Notes: a model not told the origin generated them from the sequence alone. A stretch of DNA of 64,000 nt from Sphingomonas sediminicola (GCF_014489515.1 NZ_CP060782.1:1-64000); one strand, 5' to 3'; shown: positions 26,298 through 35,430, counted from the stretch's first letter. Numbers and translations are program-made.

Positions 26298-26703
26298 GCC
26301 CACCTCCAAGCTCGTCTTCAGAATGCTGAAGAGTGAAGAACGAAGTCAGCCTGCAATCCTCCAGCCACTGGTAAATCGCGGCCCTTCCTCGGACGGAAAG
26401 CCTCACATCGTCATATCCTGCCCTCCCCGGATCATCGTTGCGCTGGAGCAAGCCATCCCGTTCAAGGACGTCAATCCAACGGATGGCGGTTGGGGTCGGC
26501 GTTGCCGTTGCCTTCGCCAATTCCGTTGCGGTGACCATCTGTTCGCGCACGCTCGCGACGAACAAGACGAGCAACATATCCCAAGCGGGGTCCGAAAAGA
26601 GGGCAGGTCCGAAATGTTTTGCTCGGTAACTCCGAGCGCAAATGATCTGCGAAACAATCTCTGCGGCTTGGACTTGGCAGTTCGGTCGGTGCTCGGGCAT
26701 CAA
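26281..26703 (-). CDS. Winged-helix (MarR-like) regulator
   Basis: 140 residues. Core: FGPALFSDPAWDMLLVLFVA, TATELAKATATPTPTAIRWI (recognition helix), DVLERDGLLQRNDDPGRAGY (wing) and VRLSVRGRAAIYQWLED. The same F-x-D/E-P-A-W-x-M-L-L and A-x-RW-I signatures occur in the genes at 33157 and 34125, so three paralogues lie within 8.3 kb. Target unknown. Confidence 0.72.
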   Translation of the reverse strand: MMPEHRPNCQVQAAEIVSQIICARSYRAKHFGPALFSDPAWDMLLVLFVASVREQMVTATELAKATATPTPTAIRWIDVLERDGLLQRNDDPGRAGYDDVRLSVRGRAAIYQWLEDCRLTSFFTLQHSEDELGGGRDFRK

Positions 26704-26860
26704 CTCCTCTCAAGATAAGGAGAAACAACCCGCCAGCAGCGAAAAAGGAATTGGCAAGTGCCCGAGCTGCACTGGCCTTGACGCGACACACTGACGGACT
26801 TTTTGTGGCTCAGCAGCCGATCAATTGCAATCTGCAATCAACATGTGAGGCTCATCACCT

Positions 26861-26892
26861 AATTTCCGCCATGGGTCAAAAGGGACTTAAGC
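26861..26892 (-). repeat. Hairpin element, reverse, decayed, copy 26
   Basis: AATTTCCGCCATGGGTCAAA, AGGGACTTAAGC. Overlaps the TetR 3' end. Confidence 0.65.
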
Positions 26893-27483
26893 AGCCAACA
26901 CTGCGCGAGACATCAAGACGGCGGCGTTCCTGACATCAGCCGATGTACTCAGGACTTTCCAACAACTGAAATTGAGTGCCACGGCAAGCAACGCGTGGGA
27001 GCGCTCATCTATGCCTTCGCCGAGGATTTCGGCCGCCCGCTCAAATGTCGGAGCCATTCGCAGATCTACAATTTCACGCGTCAGTTCGTGAACCTCCGCA
27101 TCGCGAAGCACTGAGGAGGTAAGCTGCTCATTGCGCGCGTACCAACCGTAGATCTCCTGCAAACCGTGACGAATGCGCACGCGACCCGCGGGATGCTTCG
27201 CCCAGTTTTCCACATCCGGGAGCGGATCCCGGTCCAGCGCCAAAGACGAGCAAGCGTTCATCAGGCTCCGATCGTCCGGGAAATGCGCATAGAAGGTGTG
27301 TCGCTGGACGCCGGCCCGTTCGGCAATTTGGGCGATGGTGGTACGCGCGGGACCGACGCTAGCGTGAAGATCGACAGCCGCTTCGACGATTCGCCGCTTG
27401 GTCAGCTCCTGCTTCTCAGCGCGCTTGCCAAGCCTGTATTGGCGCGTTTTCGATACACGCGGCTGTGCATTTGAATTTGACAT
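26887..27483 (-). CDS. TetR-family transcriptional regulator
   Basis: 198 residues. The N-terminal HTH is typical: LTKRRIVEAAVDLHASVGPA, RTTIAQIAERAGVQRHTFYA, HFPDDRSLMNACSSL. The C-terminal ligand domain is divergent. Divergent from the MBL gene with 56 bp between starts, and a palindromic site lies in that gap, so autoregulation and control of the MBL gene are likely. Confidence 0.88.
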   Translation of the reverse strand: MSNSNAQPRVSKTRQYRLGKRAEKQELTKRRIVEAAVDLHASVGPARTTIAQIAERAGVQRHTFYAHFPDDRSLMNACSSLALDRDPLPDVENWAKHPAGRVRIRHGLQEIYGWYARNEQLTSSVLRDAEVHELTREIVDLRMAPTFERAAEILGEGIDERSHALLAVALNFSCWKVLSTSADVRNAAVLMSRAVLAA

Positions 27484-27494
27484 GGGGAAAGATT

Positions 27495-27520
27495 AATTGC
27501 ACTGACATGTGCAGTCAATT
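27495..27520. promoter_or_regulatory. Candidate TetR operator between divergent genes
   Basis: An imperfect palindrome with outer AATTG (27495-27499) and CAATT (27516-27520) arms, a central ACATGT, and internal ACTG/CAGT. It starts 12 bp from the TetR start and ends 19 bp before the MBL GTG, the expected place for a shared operator. Confidence 0.5.
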
Positions 27521-27539
27521 CGAATCAGGGAGAACGTCC

Positions 27540-28262
27540 GTGACTGCCCAAGTTACCGAGCTTGCCGACGGAATCTTTCGGATGTCTGTGCTCGTGCCCG
27601 AGATGGGATCGCCGGAGGGTTTCGTTTTCAACAGCTTCCTCATTGTCGACGAGGAGCCATTGCTCTTCCACGCCGGTCAGCGCGGCATGTTCCCGTTGTT
27701 CCGCGAAGCCGTTGCCTCAGTGATGCCCGTGGATCGCTTGCGGTGGATCAGTTTCGGGCACGTCGAAGCAGACGAGTGCGGAGCCATGAACCTATGGCTT
27801 CAGGCGGCTCCGCAAGCAGAGGTCGCGCATGGCACCACCGCCTGCATGGTTTCGCTTAACGATCTCGCCGATCGTCCTCCCCGCTGCTTATCGGATGGTG
27901 AATTGATAACATCCGGCCTCCGTCGCGTCCGTTATATCGACACGCCGCACGTACCGCACGCGTGGGAGTCAGGCGTTGTGTTCGAGGAGACAAGCGGCAT
28001 TCTTTTCTGCGGGGATTTGTTCACGCAGTTCGGGAGTCAAGCCACGACCTGGGACGATATCGTCCCTGCAGCCATAGCGGCAGAGGAATCATTTCACTCG
28101 TCGAGCGTTGGGCCCGCCACCGCGCCCACGCTTCGGCGGCTCGCGGAATTGAAGCCAGCTACGCTGGCCCTCATGCACGGCCCGACTTTTTTCGGAGAAG
28201 GCGCAGACGCACTTGATCGACTTGCGGATTATTACGCTGGGCTGCTGAAAGCGGCTGCCTGA
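27540..28262 (+). CDS. MBL-fold protein (ODP/flavodiiron-like domain)
   Basis: 240 residues from the GTG at 27540 (GGGAGAA upstream). Reads VTELADGIFRMSVLVPEMGS, FNSFLIVDEEPLLFHAGQRG, then SFGHVEADECGAMNLWL (H-x-E-x-D-E ligand block as in oxygen-binding diiron MBL proteins), VAHGTTACM, TPHVPHAWESGVVFEE, LFCGDLF and LMHGPTFFGEG. This is the ODP subgroup related to flavodiiron proteins without a flavodoxin domain. May detoxify or sense O2/NO. Under likely control of the divergent TetR. Confidence 0.8.
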   Translation: MTAQVTELADGIFRMSVLVPEMGSPEGFVFNSFLIVDEEPLLFHAGQRGMFPLFREAVASVMPVDRLRWISFGHVEADECGAMNLWLQAAPQAEVAHGTTACMVSLNDLADRPPRCLSDGELITSGLRRVRYIDTPHVPHAWESGVVFEETSGILFCGDLFTQFGSQATTWDDIVPAAIAAEESFHSSSVGPATAPTLRRLAELKPATLALMHGPTFFGEGADALDRLADYYAGLLKAAA

Positions 28263-28295
28263 TCCGCCATTCTCGGACCGTGCCCAAGATCAACG

Positions 28296-28327
28296 AATGT
28301 CGGCAACGGGTGGAAGGCGGTCATCTG
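28296..28327 (-). repeat. Hairpin element, reverse, copy 27
   Basis: AATGTCGGCAACGGGTGGAA, GGCGGTCATCTG. Upstream flank of arr. Confidence 0.75.
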
Positions 28328-28375
28328 ATCGTCTAGCCGGGGCACTCCGGACCTGACGAGGAGCCCGACGAACTT

Positions 28376-28792
28376 ATGTACGCCAAAGACGTTGCTGCCG
28401 GCACGATCTTCTACCACGGCACCAAGGCAGATCTGAGCGTCGGCGATCTGCTCGGACCCGGCTACGGAAGCAATTTCGTGGAGCGCGGGCTGAAGCACAT
28501 TTACTTTACGGCCACGCTCGAAGCGGCGACGTGGGGTGCGGAACTCGCCAAGGGAGAGGGACGCGGAAGGATCTACACTGTCGAGCCGACCGGGCCCTTC
28601 GATGACGACCCCAACCTCACGGACAAGAAATTCCCTGGCAATATGACCGCTTCCTATCGCTCACTCGACCCGCTGCGAGTGACTGGGGAAGTCGAGGACT
28701 GGGTTGGCCATTCGCACGAACGGCTTGAGGAAATGCGAGAGAATATCGCGCGTCTGCACGAGGCAGGGACCGCCAAGATTATTGAGGACTGA
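28376..28792 (+). CDS. arr: NAD(+)-rifampin ADP-ribosyltransferase
   Basis: 138 residues, full family length. Diagnostic motifs: FYHGTKADLSVGDLLGPGYG, IYFTATLEAATWGAELAKGE, GRGRIYTVEPTGPFDDDPNL, TDKKFPGNMTASYRS, and LRVTGEVEDWVGHS. Arr inactivates rifamycins by ADP-ribosylation of the ansa-chain hydroxyl using NAD. A GGAG lies upstream of the ATG. Flanked by reverse-oriented hairpin elements (28296 and 28806), so it has the same modular setting as its neighbours. Resistance is predicted from family membership only. Confidence 0.92.
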   Translation: MYAKDVAAGTIFYHGTKADLSVGDLLGPGYGSNFVERGLKHIYFTATLEAATWGAELAKGEGRGRIYTVEPTGPFDDDPNLTDKKFPGNMTASYRSLDPLRVTGEVEDWVGHSHERLEEMRENIARLHEAGTAKIIED

Positions 28793-28805
28793 AGATCCAA
28801 TCCGA

Positions 28806-28839
28806 CATGTCCGCAATGGGTCGAAGGCGGACATTAGCC
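28806..28839 (-). repeat. Hairpin element, reverse, copy 28
   Basis: CATGTCCGCAATGGGTCGAA, GGCGGACATTAGCC; perfect 8-bp arms ATGTCCGC/GCGGACAT. Downstream flank of arr. Confidence 0.88.
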
Positions 28840-28929
28840 CTGGCGTTTAGCGATCTCTCCAAGAAACGTCGGCGATAGCACTCCTGAAACCAGCTCAGGT
28901 TTCAACGGTTCGTTCCCGCGTGGTGGGTG

Positions 28930-29268
28930 ATGAACAACAGGGATAAGCGAGGATCACTACACGAAATGGGCGCGGCCGCGCGCCGGGTCTCCGAGGAGTA
29001 CGTTGGCATTGCTTTGAAGCAAGCGTTTCCCCTGCCTAAATCTGGAAAGTTCCGCGATTTGTTAGAAGCGATCAATTCCTCCGAGCCATCAGTAGGCGGA
29101 AGGGCGGGGCCGACCGCGACTAGACGAGCGGACGTCGACGCGAGCTGTGGCGACCTTATTGGTGCTCAATCAGGCGCAAGAGGACGGGCCGGCCGTCTTC
29201 GCCAACGCGATGAACTTCCCGGCGCTCATGATTGCCAGTCCGCGACCAAGTCTCCTCAGTCACTGTAG
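28930..29268 (+). CDS. Hypothetical protein, NepR-like N-terminal half
   Basis: The first ~55 codons read convincingly: AARRVSEEYVGIALKQAFPL and PKSGKFRDLLEAINS, reminiscent of NepR anti-sigma proteins (G-x-x-L-R/K...P-x-x-F-x-x-LL-x-x-I/L). The remainder (Arg/Gly-rich) looks out of frame; a one-base correction near 29095 would end the gene at 29123. The NepR assignment is weak, as no PhyR or EcfG is nearby. Confidence 0.35.
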   Translation: MNNRDKRGSLHEMGAAARRVSEEYVGIALKQAFPLPKSGKFRDLLEAINSSEPSVGGRAGPTATRRADVDASCGDLIGAQSGARGRAGRLRQRDELPGAHDCQSATKSPQSL

Positions 29269-29301
29269 ATGCTCTTTCCACCCTTACGGTGACTTTAGCA
29301 G
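29268..29301 (+). repeat. Hairpin element, strongly decayed, copy 29
   Basis: GATGCTCTTTCCACCCTTAC, GGTGACTTTAGCAG. Only forward-looking copy right of the integrase; rightmost of the family. Confidence 0.5.
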
Positions 29302-29670
29302 ACTGCTGTCGGGGCGGGGGGACTGTTCGACTAGGTCAGCAAGAAGAAGGAGCCAAAGCATAGCATACCGATCGCCGGTGGCTGCTTACGCGAACCCTTC
29401 ACCTTCCTCCGTTCCGGATCAGTTCTCGGAAATCATTTGTGAAATGCGCCCCGCCGCGGGCCTTCCAAAATAGCGTCAGTCTGGTTCCGATCTTGCGGGA
29501 ACCCTGCTGGGATCTTTTGGAGCGGGCTTTCGAAAGCAATCGATCTGTGTCTCGGACGATCCGATTGCCGGCAACTGCTGCGCGAGAGTGATCTTGTCAG
29601 CGCCCCGAAACTGCCTTTGGGTACCTCCTGGGGTTTCGTCTGATCTGACGATGCGCGCGGGGAACGCTGA
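29302..29670. other. Gap without a convincing gene
   Basis: After the degenerate element at 29268-29301, no frame on either strand looks protein-like up to the PilZ stop at 29671. No terminator or promoter stands out. Confidence 0.4.
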
Positions 29671-30057
29671 TCAGTCTGCGGCGAGATTTCCTAATGCAAG
29701 AATCTCAGCTTCTGTAACTTGCTCGATGTCGCCAAAGCCCGATCGAGCCCGAGCCCAATCCGAAAGCAGCTTGGAGGGAAGCTTAAGCTCGAAGGAAACA
29801 CCCGCATTATACGAATCCGTCCAGCGGAGTTGGCATCGAAGCGCAGGGAGATCCGGCAAGCGGAGGATGACATGTCCGACCCTACGGATCGGAGTGAGTG
29901 TCCGTAGCTTCGCCCCGCCCTGGGAGATATTGTGGAGGTAGCCGGCATATTGCCTGTTTCCGATGCGAATTCTCGCCCTGCAAAGGATTTGGATCCGCGC
30001 GAACTCGCGACGCTGCGGATGCTCAGTCGCCCAGGTCTCAGGGTGCGAATGAAACAT
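29671..30057 (-). CDS. PilZ-domain protein
   Basis: 128 residues from the ATG at 30057 (MFHSHPETWA). PilZ features: QRREFARIQILCRARIRIGN with the R-x-x-x-R loop, YAGYLHNISQGGAKLRT (N-x-S-x-x-G), VGHVILRLPDLPALRCQLRW, AGVSFELKLP. C-terminal helices follow. Likely binds cyclic-di-GMP; lies beside the GGDEF-EAL gene. Confidence 0.82.
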   Translation of the reverse strand: MFHSHPETWATEHPQRREFARIQILCRARIRIGNRQYAGYLHNISQGGAKLRTLTPIRRVGHVILRLPDLPALRCQLRWTDSYNAGVSFELKLPSKLLSDWARARSGFGDIEQVTEAEILALGNLAAD

Positions 30058-30162
30058 TCCGGCGTGCCGTCCTGCGTTGGCGAACAACGGCACTCATACC
30101 CGGTCAGCGCGAACGGACCCTTAACAACTCATCCGCATCGGAACGACGAGAACTTCTAATTC

Positions 30163-32144
30163 TCAAGCAGCCCGTCGACCATGCTGCTTCTCTCCGATGG
30201 TCCTGCCGGCCCTTCCAGTTAGCACTTGCCGCACGTCCTCGGCGGTCGTGGGTCGCTGAAGCCAGAAGCCTTGGCCCGCCGTACAGCCAAGTTCGGTTAC
30301 GAGAGTCAGCAGCGTTTCGCTCTCTACGTGCTCGGCGACACTGGACACGCCGAGCAAGTCGCATAGCCCAATTACTGCTCTCAGCAGGCGCTTTCCATCC
30401 GCGCTCTCCTGAGCTGCTGTTACGAGCGCACCGTCGAGCTTTATCTGGTCGAACCGTAGCTCGCGAAGATATCCGATTGAAGCATAGCCCGCGCCGAAGT
30501 CGTCCAGAACAATCGTGACTCCAGCCTTCCTCAGACGCCTCAGATTACCGCGCGCACGTTCAAAATCGGCAAGTAGCGCTGTCTCCGTCACTTCGACCTG
30601 AAGCCGTGAGGTCTCAAGCCCGGCGACGACGAGCTGGGCCAAAATCAACTCGGCGAATCCCGCAGTGCACAATTCAACGGCACTTAAGTTGAAAGACAGC
30701 TTTATCTCGTCCGGCCACTTGCGAGTTTCGTGGAATGCCATGGCCAACAGATGGCTGTTAAGGCGGTCGATCAAGCCCAGCTGCTCGGCGATCGGTACAA
30801 ATTCCGACGGTGTGACCGACCCGAGATCCTCGTCTTTCCAGCGGGCCAGGGCTTCAAGTGCGATGATCTTGTTTCGCCTCAAGTCGACAATGGGTTGGAA
30901 CACCAGCGACAGATTGCGCTCGACACCCGTTGTCTGAAGCGCGCGCTCAATCTGCAATCGCCGAAGTCTGGGCGCCTCCATTCGGTGCTCGAATACAATG
31001 AGATGGTCCGGCGATCCGTCTTTAGCTTGATAAAGCGCAAGATCGGCGTCGGCCATCACGCGGGATGGCGACCGATCGTCTTCGGGCTTTGATAAGGCCA
31101 AGCCGCAGCAGGCGGACACGTCGAACTGCCGTCCGTCGATTACCAATGGACGGCTTACCTCGCGAAGAATTTCGGATCCCATTGCGCGCGCTCGGGCAGC
31201 CTGGCTGACACCCGGAAAGAAAATCCCGAATTCGTCCCCGCCAAGGCGCGCGACAAGCCCAGAGGCCCCGGCTGCCCGAACGAGGCGGGCCGCGACTTCC
31301 TGGAGCAGACGATCGCCAGCCTCGTGCCCGAACATGTCGTTGACCGCCTTGAACCGGTTGAGATCGAGGAGTGCGAGCGCGAACCAGTCCTTGTGCTTTT
31401 TCTTTTCGATCTCCGCTTCGAGCGCCGCGACGAAAGCGCGACGATTGGGAAGGCCGGTCAAAAAATCGGTAGTCGCTGCATGAACTGCTTCCTGATGAGC
31501 GTGCTCGGCGAGCACCTGCTGATTCGAAATCAATTCGCGTGAGCGGATCACGTCCTCGAGATGCCGGCTGTGAAGTGTCACCAACTTCATTGTCAGGACG
31601 GCGACCACGACCAACCCGAAGGCAGCCCAAGCGAACTGTGAATTTCCCGACAGGATTGAAGCCAACGATAGGGTACGATGATCAATAAGAGCGGTATGCG
31701 CCCGGCCACTGGCAAAGCTGTCAGCCCATATGAGACGCCAATTGCGGTGAGACCGCCAAACAGCATGACCGCCATGTGTGATGCATCGTCGCCGACATGG
31801 AGGAGGTAGAGGCAGCGGGCACAGACCGTCAGGCAAACGGCTGCCGCAAACCATACGGTTTGCTGCATGCGCCTGACCATTTGCTCATGGCTCGGCTGGG
31901 TGCCCATGCAATACCAATTGAAAAGGCGAACAAACCCGCAGGTGGCGATGATGGTGGGAAGGTTGAGGCCGATTTCGATCCGACCTGCGGTCGACAGCTC
32001 CATCCCGGACAGGTTCACGAAGCCCAGCAGGTAAATAATCGGGACCTGTCTTCGCAGGGAAAGGTAGCGCTCTTCGATCAGCGCACGGCCCGACGCCGTT
32101 GCGAGATCGACGTCCAGAAATCGTTGCATCACCTTTGCAAACAT
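30163..32144 (-). CDS. GGDEF-EAL cyclic-di-GMP enzyme, frameshifted
   Basis: The N-terminal membrane region (several hydrophobic helices: VPIIYLLGFVNLSGM, AVMLFGGLTAIGVSYGL, GRIPLLLIIVPY) starts at about 32144. One break near 31690 leads to a final transmembrane helix (FAWAAFGLVVVAVLTM), a coiled linker, GGDEF (TDFLTGLPNRRAFVAALEAE; RLGGDEFGIF intact) and EAL (FQPIVDLRRNKIIALEALAR; DDFGAGYASIGYL; LDGALV). Both catalytic signatures are present, though the EAL K and QG positions show ELGCTAGQGFWLQRP. May make or break cyclic-di-GMP for the nearby PilZ effectors. Confidence 0.88.
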
Positions 32145-32296
32145 CTTCGGCCGGTGTGTCCAGTTCGGCCCGACAGAGTGCAAGGCCACAGGCTTGGCGC
32201 TTGCCTTACGATCCTGAAATAAATGGTAAAACTTCGTTCAATCCGGACTAATTGTTTCGCGCGCCCATACGGTTCGGCGCGATCAAGGGCAGGCCT

Positions 32297-32832
32297 TCAG
32301 GCGAGAGATGCCTGCTCCAACGAGCGTGCCAGTGCCTCGATCCTGAGCAAGTCCTCCGCCAGTTCGACGGACATGTTTGGGAGCAAAGCGACGCGCTCGC
32401 AAATCTGAAGAAGCTCATCGGCAATGCCCTTGACGGAATTCGCTCGATCGAAAGACCGCCCAAGCCAATGCGATTCTGCACCGCTCCGAAGCTGCGCAAT
32501 CGTAGCATCAATCCTTAACTGCGCTTCGGATCCGGCGCGCTTAACCCACTCCTGAACGAGAATGGTGTGGTCAAACCGGAGACCGCAGAATTTGCCATTC
32601 TGCCAGGCAATCTCGCCTTGGACGCAGAGGCTGCCGCGACGAAGCTGCGCTTTGCGCCCCTCCTCGGGAAGTCATGACCCTCGAGGAGGGCTCCGTTGAC
32701 CGACAAGTTGCGTATGCGAACGGGGCGCGATGCGCCCTCTCCCGCCAAAGCGGCAGTCAAGAAGACATTCGATCGCGGGCTTGATCGCGACTCATTTCCA
32801 CGGACGGTCGACTGCACTTTAAGATCTTTCAA
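32297..32832 (-). CDS. PilZ-domain protein with helical tail, frameshifted
   Basis: N-terminus from 32832: RGNESRSSPRSNVFLTAALA, VRIRNLSVNGALLEGHDFP. One missing base near 32665 restores LPEEGRKAQLRRGSLCVQGE, IAWQNGKFCGLRFDHTILVQ and then a C-terminal helical region ending ELAEDLLRIEALARSLEQAS with stop at 32297. The strict reading instead stops at 32515. It is the third PilZ protein of the cluster, with R-S-S-P-R as the possible binding loop. Confidence 0.72.
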
Positions 32833-33156
32833 TGCATCGACAAGAATGCCCCAAACGATTGAGAATATGGTAAATTCTGATCCACTTTGGAGCTAATCTG
32901 GGATAATCTGCGGGGTTGAACTCACTCATCATTGCTAGGATTTGAAACCCGCCTTTGGCGTGCTCCCATCAAGGCTTCGATCCATGAGCCTGTTGGGAAC
33001 AGACCTCCGCAAGATCGCCGGATCAGCAGTCGAGTTTCGTTGCAGGACTTCACCGCCTCCCTCTGATCGCTTGCTATCGAACTTAAGGCTCTTTAGGCCG
33101 TTGATGCTCGGTAAGGCTCTAATATTGGCGTCGGTCTTCTCAGATCGCCACAGGAA
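32833..33156. other. Gap without a convincing gene
   Basis: Intergenic region between divergent genes. ORFs here are shadows. Presumably holds both promoters; I cannot point to a clear motif. Confidence 0.4.
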
Positions 33157-33679
33157 TTGGCATTGTCCGAACCGAAGCCCAAGCTGCCCGCTACCAAGCG
33201 CGATCTGGCGAAGAGCGTCACCCTGTCAGGACGTGACCTCGAAGATGCCAGGAGGCTTATTGCGCTGCTCTCCGAGGAGGAGGAAAACCAGGGCACGGCC
33301 AGCGAGCTCGCTCGCCTGGCCCTTGCCCGGCGCCCCACGCGGCAGGAGCAGCTCGAGTTAAGAGCCAGAGAAATCCTGGCTCTCCGGCAAAAGCGTGCTG
33401 AGTTGCTCGGCCTTCAATGTTCGGTGAACCAGCATGGGAGATGCTTCTTCAGCTCTACGCAATGGCTGGAGCATCGCGTCAATCAATGAGCCGGCTGGCT
33501 CAGTTGTCAGGGACGTCCAAAGCAACTGCTCTCAGGTGGATAGACTATCTGCTCGACCGGGGCCTGATCAGTCGTCAACCACACCCGACCGACCTGCGAA
33601 CCGCCTTCGTTGAATTGACTGACAAGGGCGGGAGAAGCTTGAGGCCTACCTCGCGGATACCATTAATTTTACCGAATAG
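33157..33679 (+). CDS. Winged-helix (MarR-like) regulator, frameshifted
   Basis: Start is a TTG at 33157 or 33163 (AGGA upstream). The N-terminal helical region (LSGRDLEDARRLIALLSEEE, REILALRQKRAELLG) is followed, after a break near 33410, by MFGEPAWEMLLQLYAMAGAS, MSRLAQLSGTSKATALRWID, YLLDRGLISRQPHPTDLRT. A second break near 33635 restores LEAYLADTINFTE to a stop at 33679. Paralogue of the genes at 26281 and 34125. Confidence 0.68.
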
Positions 33680-33720
33680 AAGTAACCCCAATTTATGTTA
33701 AAAGGCTTAGGGGGAGCGCA

Positions 33721-33950
33721 TTCGGTTTTGCCGACGGCGCCATTCTGCTCGGGGCAAAATTGCTAGCGACCTGCGAAGACTCGGACCGCTCGTTCCATGA
33801 TCACCATCGTGACCGTGCGCTACAGCTATTGACGGCTGCCCTGGAGATCTTGGACGAGCATGCTGACCTCCCAGAGGTAGGCGCTAGGCTCCAAGGGTTA
33901 TCGACGCCCTCGCCCCGAGGATTCCGAGAGGTCGCGCCCGGCTGCCCTGA
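33721..33950 (+). CDS. Possible small helical protein, frameshifted
   Basis: A frame reading FADGAILLGAKLLATCEDSD, RALQLLTAALEILDEHADLP and, after one base near 33898, VIDALAPRIPRGRARLP. No good start codon is seen. It lies between two paralogous regulators. Weak. Confidence 0.25.
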
Positions 33951-34124
33951 ACGCAGGCGTGGAGGGCGACGCAACGAACTTCAGCGAGGTTCTGGTCGCC
34001 CGGGGCTTTCCAGATTGCTTCAAATTGAACCGAATATCGGTCCAACCTGAACCAAAGTTTTACAGTCGAATTAGCGATGTTGGTTAATTGTCTCTCCATC
34101 GAGAATATGGAGGAGGTCAATCTC

Positions 34125-34585
34125 ATGCGGTCGGCGTCCCAAGAAGCGTTTGCTGAATTCCGCCCGGTTCATCAGGACCAACAACGCAAACTTCATCATC
34201 AGCTGGCGAAGGACACACGGCCTAAGAGGGCGGAAGTGACGAGGCGCGATGGTTGCGCAATGTCCTGCGGGCGAGGGCTGCGCGGGCTGAGTTCTTCAGC
34301 GGGCATCTATTTGCGGATCCGGCCTGGGACATGCTTCTCAGCCTCTATTCCGCGGAGCTCGAGCAGAAGCGCGTATCGGTCAGCAGCCTTTCGCTGGCGT
34401 CGGGAGTTCCGGCTACCACGGCGCTCCGGTGGATCAGCGCCCTTCAGAAGAATGGCCTGATCGTGCGCCAACCTGATCAATTCGACGGCCGGCGAATCTT
34501 TGTCGCCCTATCTTCTGAAGGATCCCGAGCGGTTCGTGCGTACTTCAACAGCCTGCCGGCTGCGCTATATCCTTTTAGCGCATAA
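34125..34585 (+). CDS. Winged-helix (MarR-like) regulator, frameshifted
   Basis: Start ATG 34125, eight bases after AGGAGG at 34111-34116. The N-terminal linker reads MRSASQEAFAEFRPVHQDQQ. A break near 34240 joins EARWLRNVLRARAARAEFFS, then the core HLFADPAWDMLLSLYSAELE, VSSLSLASGVPATTALRWIS, ALQKNGLIVRQPDQFDGRRI. Third member of the local family. Downstream lies the fimbrial operon in opposite orientation. Confidence 0.72.
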
Positions 34586-34722
34586 CGGGTTGCAATGTTG
34601 GATTGCAGCGGCAATCGGAAATCATCAGCTGCCGAATCGACGAGAGCGAGCGTTACTCGGAGCGCTCGCCCTTAGTTATAACGTCGATAAGTATTTGCGC
34701 TCTACCACGACACAGCTTTCGA

Positions 34723-35430
34723 TCAGAATTTGCGTCGGGTTGACTGGCCGTCGGATATCACGGAATATTCGACAGGTAAGTTGGACTTCAGCTGTTGTGT
34801 CCACTCCGCTCCAGCGTAGAGGCGCTTACTTGGAAGATCGACGCAGTTCTTTCCGCTTGAATCGCATTGCTTGCCATCGGCCAATTCAAGACTTGTATTG
34901 CCATCATTTCTCAAGGTCAGGTGATTGTCGGACCGACTGGCGCTGAGGCTCGGATGAGGGGTTGCTGGCTTAACGAGCACCAAGACATCGTAGCCAATGA
35001 GCAGCTTCAGGCCGGTCTCTGCAGAAGAGATGCTTCCCACCACCGGCTTCACGGTAATGCGATATACTCTCTCCCGATCCTGGCGAGGACCGATGGCAGC
35101 CACTCGGACCAATTTGCGCTGCCCAGGCTCTAGGATCAGACGGGCCGGCGATACCAGAAGTCCCCGTTTTTCCGGGTCTGGTTCTGCGCTACGTGACTCG
35201 GCGGCTGTTCCGGGAGCCAAGATCTCGCTCGGCTCGGCAACGACGTAGGCCCGCTCGTCGGAGTTGTTCCAAATCTCGATGTCATCGCGTTCTTTCGATG
35301 TGACGCCGAGGTTCACGATCAGCTGACTTAGCACCAGCTCCGCATGAGCCGGGGACGCGGGCAAGGCGATTGAGGCGAGCATCAAGAGCGCCGCACCGAC
35401 GTGAAACTCGCGCAGGTTCTTTATCGGCAC
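34723..35430 (-). CDS. PapD-like fimbrial chaperone
   Basis: 235 residues with signal peptide (LLMLASIALPASPAHAEL). Reads LVLSQLIVNLGVTSKERDDI, EIWNNSDERAYVVAEPSEIL, LLVSPARLILEPGQRKLVRV, YRITVKPVVG, the N-terminal Ig-like strand pattern of periplasmic pilus chaperones with the conserved Arg in the SPARLILEPGQRK segment. It stabilises subunits by donor-strand complementation and delivers them to the usher. Overlaps the usher stop by 10 bases, last gene of the operon. Confidence 0.85.
   Translation of the reverse strand: MPIKNLREFHVGAALLMLASIALPASPAHAELVLSQLIVNLGVTSKERDDIEIWNNSDERAYVVAEPSEILAPGTAAESRSAEPDPEKRGLLVSPARLILEPGQRKLVRVAAIGPRQDRERVYRITVKPVVGSISSAETGLKLLIGYDVLVLVKPATPHPSLSASRSDNHLTLRNDGNTSLELADGKQCDSSGKNCVDLPSKRLYAGAEWTQQLKSNLPVEYSVISDGQSTRRKF

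Noticed and set aside
5221..29301. CRISPR array
   Set aside because: Copies are hundreds to thousands of bases apart with genes between them, vary in sequence, and no cas gene is present.
5221..29301. Classical integron with attC sites
   Set aside because: The elements lack the RYYYAAC/GTTRRRY core pairs and are shorter than attC; the integrase lacks the IntI-specific insertion and the N-terminal domain.
32942..33361. 139-codon plus-strand frame before the winged-helix gene
   Set aside because: Overlaps the regulator in another frame, is Arg/Pro/Ser-rich and has no ribosome site.
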